In this document: piece after piece, positions 27,525 through 36,418 of the stretch
How positions within the stretch are numbered: the first letter of the stretch is position 1
Layout: each line of letters starts with the position of its first letter
NCBI RefSeq assembly: GCF_002554705.1
Contig: NZ_PDEP01000002.1
Span: 124,001-188,000, forward strand
Direction of reading: 5' to 3'
DNA length: 64,000 nucleotides
Origin: Longimonas halophila
GTDB taxonomy: Bacteria; Bacteroidota; Rhodothermia; Rhodothermales; Salinibacteraceae
The notes under the pieces: model-generated
Told to the model about the DNA's origin: nothing
What the model saw: the letters and a program-made list of their open reading frames with translations, nothing else
Database searches by the model: none
Program-made: the position numbers and the translations under genes

Positions 27525-27672
27525 GCTTTGCCGGTTCTACGGGGTGCGGATCAAGATGTACTACGACGACCACAACCCACCGCACTTCCATGCCGAGTAC
27601 GCCGGAGACGAGGCGCTGATCACGATTGACACGTTGGATGTGATGGCAGGTGAGCTTCCGAGTCGGGCCTGA
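27517..27672 (+). pseudogene. Cassette 5b: DUF4160 gene truncated by repeat R3
   Basis: The frame begins MPELCRFYGVRIKMYYDDHN and continues PPHFHAEYAGDEALITID...VMAGELPSRA, exactly the N-terminal half of DUF4160. It stops after 51 residues where about 80-90 are usual. The stop TGA (27670-27672) is formed by the first bases of the dispersed repeat TGAGAACCTGTTTTGATTTC. The missing C-terminal half was not found downstream. The partner DUF2442 gene is intact. Confidence 0.82.
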
Positions 27673-27722
27673 GAACCTGTTTTGATTTCTTATTTTGGGC
27701 TGCAAGCGGTTCCCCTACGCTG
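27670..27722 (+). repeat. Dispersed repeat R3 (TGAGAACCTGTTTTGATTT end), copy 1
   Basis: TGAGAACCTGTTTTGATTTC followed by TTATTTTGGGCTGCAAGCGG matches 28455 and 39975. Only this end is present. The region up to the OsmC gene (about 27723-27897) has no recognisable gene. Confidence 0.7.
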
Positions 27723-27897
27723 CTGCGGATGACGGGCGCAGGGCTTTTCGGTGGGCCTGAAACGAGTGGCGCTTCTCGTTCCTGCTTGATAGGTTACCGG
27801 TGCCTTCGCCGCAGGGCTTTGCCGTTGTGCGGTATCACTGAAGAGCATATGCCAGCACGCGGTACGTCCACATCCAACAACCAACAGGTACAAACCG

Positions 27898-28440
27898 ATG
27901 ACTGAGCACAACACAGCGAGTGTACAGGAACGGCAAGCCCCTTTGCGCGAGCGGTACAAGGATGCGCCCAGCGAGGCTGCTATCACCGACCAGGCGCGAA
28001 CTACGGGGGGCACCGATACCGATCCCTTTCACGGCCACGTCGTACCCGGGAGCGAAGACTACGGTGTTACGTGGCCCTTTGGCATCCATCGCGCCGTCGG
28101 CGGTCATCACGATGCCCCGAATCCCGGAGACGTGCTTTGTGCGGCCCTCGCCGTCTGCCTGGACTCAACCATCCGGATGATCGCCGATCGTCTTGGCGTC
28201 ACGCTGAACTCTCTTGAGGTGGATGTCGAGGCTGACGTGGACGTCCGAGGGACATTGCTCGTCGAGAGAACCGTCCCTGTCGGGTTCCAAACCATGCGAT
28301 GTCACGTCGATATCGAGGCGGTCGAGGGGACCGACCCGAAGGTGATGCAGAAGCTCCTGGCCGCTGCCGAGCACAGTTGCGTCGTTTTACAGACGCTGCG
28401 TTCAGGCGTCCCAGTTGAGACGAGCTTCGACGGCGCGTAG
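27898..28440 (+). CDS. OsmC-family protein
   Basis: The 180-residue protein has the OsmC fold blocks: GGHHDAPNPGDVLCAALAVCLDSTIRMIADRLG (with Cys residues in the central helix) and AAEHSCVVLQTLRSGVPVE (second Cys region). OsmC/Ohr proteins reduce peroxides with paired cysteines, although many OsmC-like proteins have other or unknown substrates. The gene is less AT-rich than the integron cassettes, has no attC behind it, and is bracketed by two R3 repeat copies, so cassette origin is doubtful. Confidence 0.85.
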   Translation: MTEHNTASVQERQAPLRERYKDAPSEAAITDQARTTGGTDTDPFHGHVVPGSEDYGVTWPFGIHRAVGGHHDAPNPGDVLCAALAVCLDSTIRMIADRLGVTLNSLEVDVEADVDVRGTLLVERTVPVGFQTMRCHVDIEAVEGTDPKVMQKLLAAAEHSCVVLQTLRSGVPVETSFDGA

Positions 28441-28454
28441 CACGTCCCGATCTG

Positions 28455-28621
28455 TGAGAACCTGTTTTGATTTCTCATTTTGGGCTCCGAGCGGCTCCGC
28501 TGGGCTGCAAATTGCCCCTAATCTCGGCCCGTAGCCCCGGCTACGAACCTCGATTGGGGTCCAATTTTCGCCTCAGCGTCTCGCGCTCTCGCCGTCAAAC
28601 CAAAACCCAAACAGGTTCTGA
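28455..28621. mobile_element. MITE-like element B (R3, complete, 167 bp)
   Basis: The left end TGAGAACCTGTTTTGATTT and the right end AAACCCAAACAGGTTCTGA are inverted. The centre is also self-complementary: AAATTGCCCC with GGGGTCCAATTTT, and CGTAGCC with GGCTACG. The whole element can therefore fold as one long hairpin. It lacks a reading frame. Single ends of the same element lie at 27670 and 39975. Confidence 0.65.
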
Positions 28622-28693
28622 GCCCATGCCACGGCTGCCTAACCGGCGGCTGCAGGGGGACGCAGGGGAACGGTCCTGCCCCGTCCGAACAGC

Positions 28694-28876
28694 CGCGTCT
28701 ATTTTGCTTTGTTCAACCGCCGCGGTGGTTCGTAGCGTGGGAGTTCCAGGATGCCGTGTCGGACGCCGCCGGCGCTTTGGCTCGATAAGACCGTGGCGCT
28801 TCAGAATGGCTCCTACGGTGCTCGTCGCGAGAAGCCGCACCGCTGGGTGGCCACGCGAGAGGTAGGCGACGGGCTT
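28694..28876 (-). pseudogene. Remnant of an IS481-like transposase
   Basis: The minus frame reads AYLSRGHPAVRLLATSTVGAI followed by LKRHGLIEPKRRRRPTRHPG. This is the N-terminal winged-helix segment of IS481-type integrases, where 'RRHP.V..PA.STVG.ILKRHGLV.PRRRRR' is typical. The catalytic DDE core is absent. The fragment ends near element B, which probably inserted into or beside it. Confidence 0.65.
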
Positions 28877-29151
28877 TGTCAGAAGTGGTACCCGTGTATC
28901 CGGTCCGTACAGCAACGACGTATAGCATCCTACTGCTGCTAACGAAAGACCGGAGCTTTCTTGCTTGGCGCATGGTTGGTCAAGGGCGCTCACGGGTCAA
29001 AGACGGCAGACTACACTGCTCTTATAAAAATCGTTACTTGATGTTGAATGACCCTTCTTTTTATACTTACTTAAAACATCAAGACCCATCGCAACCACGT
29101 TTTATTGTTGCGTAGTTTATTTCTGTACGCTGGCAAACGAAGAGAGTGACC
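28877..29151. other. Non-coding stretch before the lipoprotein gene
   Basis: No supportable gene. An AT-rich part (about 29010-29120) probably contains the promoter of the following small operon. Confidence 0.3.
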
Positions 29152-29556
29152 ATGATCATGTATGCTTATCTCGCTCGCCGGTGCTACGTCCTACTATTCC
29201 TTACAATATTTTTTGGTGGATGCGACCTCGCTGGCGCTTCGGAAGACGGAGCCGTTGCCTTCACTGCAGATCAGCCGTCGTATACGGCGGGAAGCACAGC
29301 GCAACTGCACCTTGAGAACCGCTCTGACGACACATTTCGTGTAGGCAGCCTCTGTGCACTGCGCCTGTATCGAGAGGTATTGGGCAGCTGGAAAGCGGTC
29401 TGGCAACAGCAAGGCTGCCTGACCGTGGTCATTGAGGTGGAGCCGGGCGCTCGCCAAACGTTCCAGCCGGTTGTCCCTGAAGACGCTACCCCAGGCACCT
29501 ACCGCTATGAACTTGGCTCTGCGGTCAGCAATACGTTTACCATAGACGCTCCGTAA
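29152..29556 (+). CDS. Small Ig-like lipoprotein
   Basis: The 134-residue protein has a lipoprotein signal peptide (YVLLFLTIFFGGC, lipobox Gly-Gly-Cys). The single beta-rich domain (ADQPSYTAGSTAQLHLENRS ... VVPEDATPGTYRYELG) resembles BsuPI/Ig-like domains. Two further cysteines may form a disulfide. Starts at 29146 (GTG), 29152 and 29158 are all possible. Its role is unknown, presumably at the inner face of the outer membrane. It is the first of three same-strand envelope genes. Confidence 0.7.
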   Translation: MIMYAYLARRCYVLLFLTIFFGGCDLAGASEDGAVAFTADQPSYTAGSTAQLHLENRSDDTFRVGSLCALRLYREVLGSWKAVWQQQGCLTVVIEVEPGARQTFQPVVPEDATPGTYRYELGSAVSNTFTIDAP

Positions 29557-29613
29557 TGCAGCCTCCGTCACCGATTCATCGGCCCGTACTCTTACAATCA
29601 GAGCCCAAGGACC

Positions 29614-30015
29614 ATGACCCGTGATCTATCTATCAGCGAAACAACGGTCGTTGCCACCTACGCAAATCGTCAGGATGCGGAGATCGCCAAGACACAGTTG
29701 GCAGATCACGACATCCTCGCCCTCATAACCGCCGACGATGTGCATCCGCCCCTCCAAATGACCGAAGGGGTGAAGCTTCGCGTCTTGGATCACAAGGCCG
29801 AGCAGGCGCTCAACATCTTGGACGTTGACGCAAAGCCCGTTCCAGCAGGCTCCGATGCGGAGATGCCCGATGCGAAGATGCACTCCGACGACGAGGCCGA
29901 TCTTGCGTTTTCGCGCAATGGATTCGTGCAGGCCACAGCCTGGACGTACGTCGCGGCGTTCCTGCTTATGGTTGCTGTTATCGTTGCGGGGCTCTGGGTC
30001 AGTTCGTTCGCGTAG
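29614..30015 (+). CDS. DUF2007-domain protein with C-terminal membrane anchor
   Basis: The N-terminal domain (about residues 8-70: VVATYANRQDAEIAKTQLAD...LITADDVHPP...LRVLDHKAEQAL) is the DUF2007 'putative signal-transducing' fold, related to PII-like ferredoxin-fold domains. An acidic linker leads to one membrane helix (TYVAAFLLMVAVIVAGLWV). The protein has 133 residues. Its ligand is unknown. It sits 57 bases after the lipoprotein gene and 37 bases before the beta-barrel gene. Confidence 0.82.
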   Translation: MTRDLSISETTVVATYANRQDAEIAKTQLADHDILALITADDVHPPLQMTEGVKLRVLDHKAEQALNILDVDAKPVPAGSDAEMPDAKMHSDDEADLAFSRNGFVQATAWTYVAAFLLMVAVIVAGLWVSSFA

Positions 30016-30052
30016 CCCGCACGCGCTTCATTTTCTTGCACTCCGACCGCTC

Positions 30053-30688
30053 ATGCTCCGTCTACTGCTTATCGCATCTGGGCTTTTCATACTCGTAATG
30101 CCAGCCAGTGCGCAGTCGACAGCCGAGGATTCGGTGCAAACAGACCGTACGCCGGGTGCGCTGGAGGTGTCGGTGGAGCGAAGCTTCATGCGAATGTCGA
30201 AGGGCACGGCCACGGTAGCGCCTATTACGGGATATGGCGTGGCCATGCGCATCGGGTATCGTCCGGCGGCACTGTCGCGCCGTGCGCTGTTCGAAGCCTA
30301 TGGGCTGCATGCGCCCAGCGACGCAAGTTCGTTCAGCAAGGCTCCGCAGGTCAGCACCGTAGGGTTTGCTGCAAGCGTTCTGCTCCGCAAGCCTTACCGA
30401 CGCATCAACCCGTACCTGATGGTGGGTGGAGGCGTGTACCATGTAGATGCGCAGGAGGGACGGCCCTGCCGCCCTGAGGATGGCTGCTTGGACGAGAGCG
30501 GGGTCTCGTTTCGAGATGCCACGCTTGGATCGGCGTTAATGGATGCCGGGCTGTACGTAACCCTCTTGCGCCAGCTTGCTGTGCGCGCCGGGGCGCAGCT
30601 CTACATTCCCCTTCGCGCCCCCAGCCGCGTACGCGACAGCGGAAGTACGCGTCCGGCGGTAAGCCTTGGCATCACCATCCGTCCCTGA
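30053..30688 (+). CDS. Outer-membrane beta-barrel-like protein
   Basis: From ATG 30053 the protein has 211 residues with a signal peptide (MLRLLLIASGLFILVMPASA-QS). The mature part alternates short amphipathic beta strands (YGVAMRIGYR, STVGFAASVLLR, NPYLMVGGGVYHV, GLYVTLLRQLAVRAGAQLYIPL). It ends in VSLGITIRP, consistent with a small outer-membrane barrel. No specific family was recognised. It is the last gene of the small envelope operon and convergent with the large regulator gene. Confidence 0.65.
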   Translation: MLRLLLIASGLFILVMPASAQSTAEDSVQTDRTPGALEVSVERSFMRMSKGTATVAPITGYGVAMRIGYRPAALSRRALFEAYGLHAPSDASSFSKAPQVSTVGFAASVLLRKPYRRINPYLMVGGGVYHVDAQEGRPCRPEDGCLDESGVSFRDATLGSALMDAGLYVTLLRQLAVRAGAQLYIPLRAPSRVRDSGSTRPAVSLGITIRP

Positions 30689-30710
30689 TGGTTGTTGCGG
30701 ACTCTGGATG

Positions 30711-33700
30711 TCAGTCCGATGCCTGGGCAATTACCTCGGAGGGAGGGGCATCGTAGTATTTGCGGAACGAGGTGGAAAAGTGAGAGAGGCTGTTGAATCC
30801 CACCGCATAGGCGACCTCCGAAACGTTCCCCTGCTGCGCACGCAATAGCGCGCGAGCCTGCTTCAGACGCTCGTTTCGGATCAGCGCGCTTGGCGTCTCG
30901 TCGGCCGCTTCACGCAAGCGCCGGTATAGATGCGACCGGCTGATGGACAGTGCATCTGCCAGCTCGGCCACCCCAAAATCAGGATCATTCAGGTTGGCCC
31001 GAATCACCTGAATGACATCTGCAGCAAACGCGCTCTCTTCAGATTCATTGTCTGAAGGCGTGCCCGCAGGCGTATCCGGCGCGGCCTCCTCTTCATACAG
31101 CGAGCGCAGGCGCATCCGCTTCTGAATGAGGCTTTGCACCCGTGCGCGCAGCACGCGCTGCTCAAACGGCTTTACCAGATACGCGTCGGCCCCCACATCC
31201 AACCCATCGATTTCGTCTTGAGGGCGAGCGCGGGCTGTCAGGTACAGCAGGGGGATGCCTGCCGTCATCGGGTCGTGCATCAGTTCCTGTCCCATCTCGA
31301 AGCCATCCATTTCCGGCATCATCACATCGGCCACGATGCAGTCGGGCAGATGCGTGCGTGCTGCGTCGCGTCCGCGTGCTCCGTTGTCGGCCTCGATGAC
31401 GGCAAAGCGCTCGGCCCCTTCCGGATCTCCAGACGCTGGCGTCTCCAACACCGAGCGCACATAGCGACGCACATCCGGGTTGTCGTCGACGACCAACACC
31501 ACGGGGCGATCCTCGTCGTTGGGCGGCGCCGTCGGTGTTGGTGATGCCGCCTTGGCAAGGGCCGCGCCCTCGGCAGGGTCGGCGCCGGTGGGCGACGGCA
31601 CGGGCGCTACCGATGCGCCGTTGGGAAGCGCCTGTCGCGCCGGGAGCGTAATGGTAAACGTAGCCCCCGCATCGGGGGCGCTGTCCACACGAATCTGTCC
31701 GCTATTAGCGTGTACCAGCTCCTGGGCCAGACTCAGTCCAATGCCCGAGCCTTCCTGGGTGCGTGCTGCGGCACGGCCTCCACGCTGAAACCGGTCGAAC
31801 AGACGCTCCTGCTCGTCTTTGGGGATGCCTGGCCCGGTATCCCTCACTACAATCTGCGCCGTGAGCAACGTAGCGGCTCCGTTCGCTTCGTTCCTCGACT
31901 GCCGACCGTCCTCGGGCGAGAGCGTCACGGCAACGCGTCCTCCCGTGGGCGTGTACTTGACCGCATTGGACACCAGATTTTGGATCGCCGTCTGCAGATG
32001 GGCAGCGTCGATGTGGGCGTACAGCGGATCGGCTGGGGTGTCTATCTCGAACGCGAGCTGCTTGCGCTCCGCCAGCGGTGCAAAGACACCTGCCGCAGCG
32101 TGCACCACCGCACTCAGGCGATACCACTTCGGATCGGCAGCCAGGCGTCCGTCGTCAAGTGCGCTCAGATCGAGCAGCTGATTGATGAGCGTCTGCAGCC
32201 GCTTGCCGTTTCGGTACACCATTTCCACGCGCTCGGGGGCGAGCGGCGCCTGTTGCTGGAGCGCATCGCGTGTGGGTCCGAGTAGCAGCGTCAGTGGCGT
32301 ACGAAACTCGTGGCTCACGTTTGCGAAGAACCGGCGCTTTGCTTCGTTGAGCTCTTTCAGGCGGTCGGCCTGTTCGGCCAGCGTCTCGTTCTGGGCCCGC
32401 ACCTGCTGAGTGCGGTCGTGGACGGCGGCCTCCAAGCGGCGCGCGCGTCGACGCTGCATGTAAAACACACCCCCAACGCCTCCCCCAATAAGCATTACGT
32501 AGAGCGCGTATGCTATCCATGTGCGCCACCACGGCGGTGCAATATGCATCTGCAACGCCGCAGCCTGCTCGCTCCACACGCCGTCGGCGTTAGCTGCGCG
32601 GACGCGAAAGGTGTACGTGCCTGCCGGAAGGTTGGTGTAGGTCGCCTCGCGCCGCGTGCCTGCGTCGACCCAATCGGTATCGTATCCTTCCAGTTGATAC
32701 TGGTAACGGTTGCGCTGTGGATTCTTGAAATGCAGCGCTAAAAACGCAATCGTGATTGGGTCCTGGTCGTGGGCCAGATCGATCTGCTCGGTGTGCGCAA
32801 GCGGACGCGGCAACGGCGCGTCGGCCCCCGCCTCTACGCGTTCGTTTGATACGTACAAGTCGGTAAGCACAACGCGTGGGGGAATGCCATTGCCTTCGAG
32901 GGCACGGGGACGAAACACATTCAACCCGTTCACACCGCCCAGGTAGAGCCGCCCGTTGTGGTGCACCGCCGCGTGCTGGTTGAACTCCAGGCTCTGCAGT
33001 CCGCTCTCCAGTCCAAACTGCTGCACCGGACGATGCGGCGGCCGGGTATCCGGATCGAAGCGGACCAGTCCGTGATTGGTACTTAGCCATAGTTCCTCAC
33101 CTGGACCGGGCAAGATGGCGTAGATGGTGTTGTCGGGCAGATTCACCGTGTTGGTCGTGTAGTGCGTTACGGCTCCGCTCTCTGTGTCCAGGCGGTCGAG
33201 GCCACCGCCGTCGAGGCTCGATACCCAGAGCACGCCAGGCTCGCTTGGACGTTCATGAATCCAGCCAAAGCGCCCTTTTGTGAGCGTGGACGGGTCGTTC
33301 GGGTCATGATGGTAGTGGGTCGTGAACGTGCCCGTAGTACGGTCGAGCTGGCACACGCCCTGCCTGGTCGCCACCCAGAGCCGCCCCTGCTGATCTTCCA
33401 TCACGTCTCCAACCCAGTCGGTACCGTCGGCGTCTGGCGGGGTGTGCATATACCGCTGGAAGCTGTCGGTATCCTCCTTGTAGCGGTTGAGTCCGTCAAC
33501 GGTGCCTATCCACAGCGTGCCTGCTCGGTCGTACCGCAACACGTTGATGTTGTGGCTGCTCAAGCTGTTGGAGTCGGTGGCATCATGCCGGTAATGACGA
33601 AAGCGGCCAGTGTCGGGGTCGTAGCGATCCAGACTGCGCCCGGTGCCTATCCACATCGTGCCGTCGTGGTGCTCGGCAAAGTCGTACGCCGTGGCTGCGG

Positions 33701-35012
33701 GTTGCGTAGGCTGCAGCGGGTCGTCTGGATCGGCCTGCCACACCCGCACAGTGCTGGTTGAGTCAATGCGGTGCAGATATCCCTCGTCGGTACCCACCCA
33801 CAGGGCTCCGTCGCGGGCCACGCCCATGCCCCATACGTTCGGATGTCGGAGCGGGCCCGCCCCCCCAGCCCGGTAGTGCTTAATGCCAAGCGTACGCGGA
33901 TAAAACGAGTTGATACCCGCTCCGCCGGTACCTACCCACACCACGCCTGAACGACTGGTGTACACATAAGTACTTGCCAGATCGAGCAGGCCGTGACGGT
34001 CGGCAGGCGCACTTCGATAGCTTGTAAAGGCTCCCGTATCCGCATGAAAACGAATGAGCCCGGTGCCAGGTGTAGCCACCCACAGCACATCAGCATTTGC
34101 CGGGTCGGGGCTTACGTTCATAACCGCACGGGGCTGGGTACGATCGGATGCGAGTGGGGCGACGCGCTCGACCACACTGCGCTCGGTATCAAACTGGATG
34201 AGCCCGCCCTCAGAGCCGATCCACATGCGCCCCGGCGTCTGCTCAGAGACGTATTGATGATGCAGCACGTGTTTGGGGACCGGACTTACCGCATCGGGCG
34301 GCCCCGGCGCGTGCAGGTAACGCTCAAAGCGGCCAGGCGTATCCAGATCCATGCGGTTGAGTCCGTTGGCCGTAGCCACCCAGAGGCGTCCCTGGGCATC
34401 CTCCCGAATCGACCGGATGCGGTTGTTGCTCAGGCTGTGGGTATCGGACGGGTCGTGCTCGTAGTGTGTGAAGTGCCCGACCCGGTCGGGGTGCATGCGG
34501 CTCAACCCGTTCTCCATACCCACCCAGATAGCACCGCGACTATCTTCAAACACCGCGTTTACCGACCCCGATCGCAGACTATGGGGCGTGTCAGGGTCGT
34601 GCTGGAAATGCGTAACAGCATCCGTAACCGGGTTGAGCCGGTTCAGTCCCCCAAACCGCGTAGCTACCCAGATGAATCCATCTCGGTCTTCGTGCAAGCT
34701 GTTCACGGTACCATCCGAAAGCGAAGCGGCGCCAAACGGATCGGGGTCGTACACCTTAAAGTCGTGCCCATCGTAGCGATTCAGTCCGCTCTCGGTGGCA
34801 AACCACATAAAGCCCCGGCGGTCTTGCAGTATGTCATGGATGTGCCCCTGCGAAAGCCCATCGGCCAGCGTGAGCCGACGGAAGCGAATGGACGGACTCT
34901 CGGCAGTTGCGACAACGCTGCGCTCTTGCGCATATCCTGCTTGGGCACCAACTGTCGTTACACCAGCCAGCAGAAGGCCCATCATATACAACACGATGCG
35001 AAAAAATCGCAT
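30711..35012 (-). CDS. Hybrid two-component system protein (HTCS): propeller sensor, histidine kinase, receiver, AraC-type regulator
   Basis: The 1433-residue protein joins sensor and transcription factor in one chain. Domains in order: signal peptide; about 14 two-component propeller repeats (GFMWFATESGLNRYDG and relatives) to residue about 730; Y_Y_Y domain; one membrane helix (WIAYALYVMLIGGGVGGVFYM); HisKA with phospho-accepting His in FFANVSHEFRTPL; HATPase (NLVSNAVKYTP, DTGPGIP, GSGIGLSLA); receiver with phospho-Asp in DCIVADVMMPEMDGF and KPFE; AraC HTH (VAELADALSISRSHLYRRL ... VAYAVGFNSLSHFSTSFRKYY). Such proteins usually control polysaccharide-utilisation loci. None is adjacent here, so the target is unknown. 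It is divergent from the CDF exporter. Confidence 0.95.
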   Translation of the reverse strand: MRFFRIVLYMMGLLLAGVTTVGAQAGYAQERSVVATAESPSIRFRRLTLADGLSQGHIHDILQDRRGFMWFATESGLNRYDGHDFKVYDPDPFGAASLSDGTVNSLHEDRDGFIWVATRFGGLNRLNPVTDAVTHFQHDPDTPHSLRSGSVNAVFEDSRGAIWVGMENGLSRMHPDRVGHFTHYEHDPSDTHSLSNNRIRSIREDAQGRLWVATANGLNRMDLDTPGRFERYLHAPGPPDAVSPVPKHVLHHQYVSEQTPGRMWIGSEGGLIQFDTERSVVERVAPLASDRTQPRAVMNVSPDPANADVLWVATPGTGLIRFHADTGAFTSYRSAPADRHGLLDLASTYVYTSRSGVVWVGTGGAGINSFYPRTLGIKHYRAGGAGPLRHPNVWGMGVARDGALWVGTDEGYLHRIDSTSTVRVWQADPDDPLQPTQPAATAYDFAEHHDGTMWIGTGRSLDRYDPDTGRFRHYRHDATDSNSLSSHNINVLRYDRAGTLWIGTVDGLNRYKEDTDSFQRYMHTPPDADGTDWVGDVMEDQQGRLWVATRQGVCQLDRTTGTFTTHYHHDPNDPSTLTKGRFGWIHERPSEPGVLWVSSLDGGGLDRLDTESGAVTHYTTNTVNLPDNTIYAILPGPGEELWLSTNHGLVRFDPDTRPPHRPVQQFGLESGLQSLEFNQHAAVHHNGRLYLGGVNGLNVFRPRALEGNGIPPRVVLTDLYVSNERVEAGADAPLPRPLAHTEQIDLAHDQDPITIAFLALHFKNPQRNRYQYQLEGYDTDWVDAGTRREATYTNLPAGTYTFRVRAANADGVWSEQAAALQMHIAPPWWRTWIAYALYVMLIGGGVGGVFYMQRRRARRLEAAVHDRTQQVRAQNETLAEQADRLKELNEAKRRFFANVSHEFRTPLTLLLGPTRDALQQQAPLAPERVEMVYRNGKRLQTLINQLLDLSALDDGRLAADPKWYRLSAVVHAAAGVFAPLAERKQLAFEIDTPADPLYAHIDAAHLQTAIQNLVSNAVKYTPTGGRVAVTLSPEDGRQSRNEANGAATLLTAQIVVRDTGPGIPKDEQERLFDRFQRGGRAAARTQEGSGIGLSLAQELVHANSGQIRVDSAPDAGATFTITLPARQALPNGASVAPVPSPTGADPAEGAALAKAASPTPTAPPNDEDRPVVLVVDDNPDVRRYVRSVLETPASGDPEGAERFAVIEADNGARGRDAARTHLPDCIVADVMMPEMDGFEMGQELMHDPMTAGIPLLYLTARARPQDEIDGLDVGADAYLVKPFEQRVLRARVQSLIQKRMRLRSLYEEEAAPDTPAGTPSDNESEESAFAADVIQVIRANLNDPDFGVAELADALSISRSHLYRRLREAADETPSALIRNERLKQARALLRAQQGNVSEVAYAVGFNSLSHFSTSFRKYYDAPPSEVIAQASD

Positions 35013-35230
35013 GCTCAGACCGCTTTGCTATAGGAGGATTCGGCATTTTGCAACATATTGAGTAGCCTGTATAAATACCATACGTTTGCAAGAAACAACG
35101 ACTTATTGCCCAGATCGGCACGTGAACTGCGCAAGGGATATGCCAAAAACAGCGGGCTTGGCTACCCGTTTAGATTGTGTTATACATTGCACTGCTGTGC
35201 CCGCTATTCGTCCTCGTGTTGGATGCCATT

Positions 35231-36253
35231 ATGCCTGATTCTGCCCCGTTATCTTCCCCCAAGCACTCGGCTTCGGCTTCCCAGGAGGATGCACACGACC
35301 ACGGCAATCACGGACACAGCCACCGCCCGGATGCAGATGTGGGCACTACGCGACTGGTGCTGGCTATCGTTTTCAACGCGCTCATCACGGCTGCCGAGTT
35401 TGTAGCGGGATTCGTGGCGGGCAGCCTGGCCCTTATGGCCGATGCCGCACACAACCTGAGCGACACCGCGTCGATGGGTACCTCGCTTGTCGCGCGCAAG
35501 ATTGCCACCCGTGCTGCAGATGCCCGCCGTACGTTCGGATACGAGCGGGCCGAACTCATTGGTGCGTTCATCAACCTGCTCACGCTTGTGCTCATTGCAC
35601 TGTACCTGCTGGTTGAGGCCGGGCAGCGCTACTTTGCTCCTACATCGATCGACGGCACGCTCATGATATGGGTTGGAGCGGCCACCCTGGTGGGAAACGT
35701 GGCTACGGCGTTTGTGCTGCATAAGCCCGCGCAAGACAGCCTGAACATCAAAAGCGCGTTCGTGCACATCGTGGCCGATGCGCTGGGATCGGTGGCGGTG
35801 GTGGCGGGTGGCGTGCTCATCCAACAGTATGGGTGGACGTTTGTGGATCCGCTACTCACCGCACTAATTGCAGGCTACATTCTGGTGCACAGCTACGGCA
35901 TGCTGCGCGAGACCATCTCCATTCTCATGGAAAGCGCACCCCGTGGTTTCGATATCGATGCCCTGATTGAAACAACCGAGCGCATTACGGGCGTCCGCAA
36001 CATGCACCATGTGCACGTGTGGCGCCTCGACGAGCATCGCGTGGCGCTGGAGGCACATGTGGACGTGGAAGGTATCCGTGAATTGGACGAGCTCGACCGC
36101 CTCAAGCAGCGCATCAAGACGCTGCTACACGATCAGTTTGCTATCGATCATGCCACGCTGGAGCTGGAGCATGGTCGGTGCACTGATGCTGACGCATTGC
36201 CCACTGGACCTGCTCAGGGATGTACGCTGTCGGCCTCGGGGTCTCCCGAATAA
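35231..36253 (+). CDS. Cation diffusion facilitator (CDF) family metal exporter
   Basis: From ATG 35231 the protein has 340 residues. A His-rich cytosolic N-terminus (HDHGNHGHSHRPD) is followed by six membrane segments. The Zn2+-site motifs are HNLSDTASMG in segment 2 and HIVADALGSVAVV in segment 5. The C-terminal ferredoxin-like domain carries HHVHVWRLDEHRVALEAHV. This is the CzcD/ZitB branch, exporting Zn2+, Cd2+ or Co2+ by proton antiport. An upstream in-frame start at 35177 is less likely. Regulation by the divergent HTCS is possible but unsupported. Confidence 0.93.
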   Translation: MPDSAPLSSPKHSASASQEDAHDHGNHGHSHRPDADVGTTRLVLAIVFNALITAAEFVAGFVAGSLALMADAAHNLSDTASMGTSLVARKIATRAADARRTFGYERAELIGAFINLLTLVLIALYLLVEAGQRYFAPTSIDGTLMIWVGAATLVGNVATAFVLHKPAQDSLNIKSAFVHIVADALGSVAVVAGGVLIQQYGWTFVDPLLTALIAGYILVHSYGMLRETISILMESAPRGFDIDALIETTERITGVRNMHHVHVWRLDEHRVALEAHVDVEGIRELDELDRLKQRIKTLLHDQFAIDHATLELEHGRCTDADALPTGPAQGCTLSASGSPE

Positions 36254-36418
36254 GTCCGCTTGCGTCTCACATGTGCGCATCCTATTATGAAACCGAACCA
36301 TGTCTCATGCAGGTTTAGTGAACTAAGGCATCCGTATTCTGTGTCTGCTGGATGCCGATCTCCTGCCCAGATGGTTTGGCACCCTTCGTTTGCTCTCCCT
36401 GATTATTCGAATTGTACT

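Noticed and set aside
27898-28440. OsmC gene as a sixth integron cassette
   Set aside because: No attC behind it, composition closer to the chromosome, and it is separated from the array by repeat R3.
28595-28993. 132-codon minus frame as an intact gene
   Set aside because: Only about 60 residues resemble an IS481-type transposase; the rest is repeat sequence, so it is annotated as a remnant.
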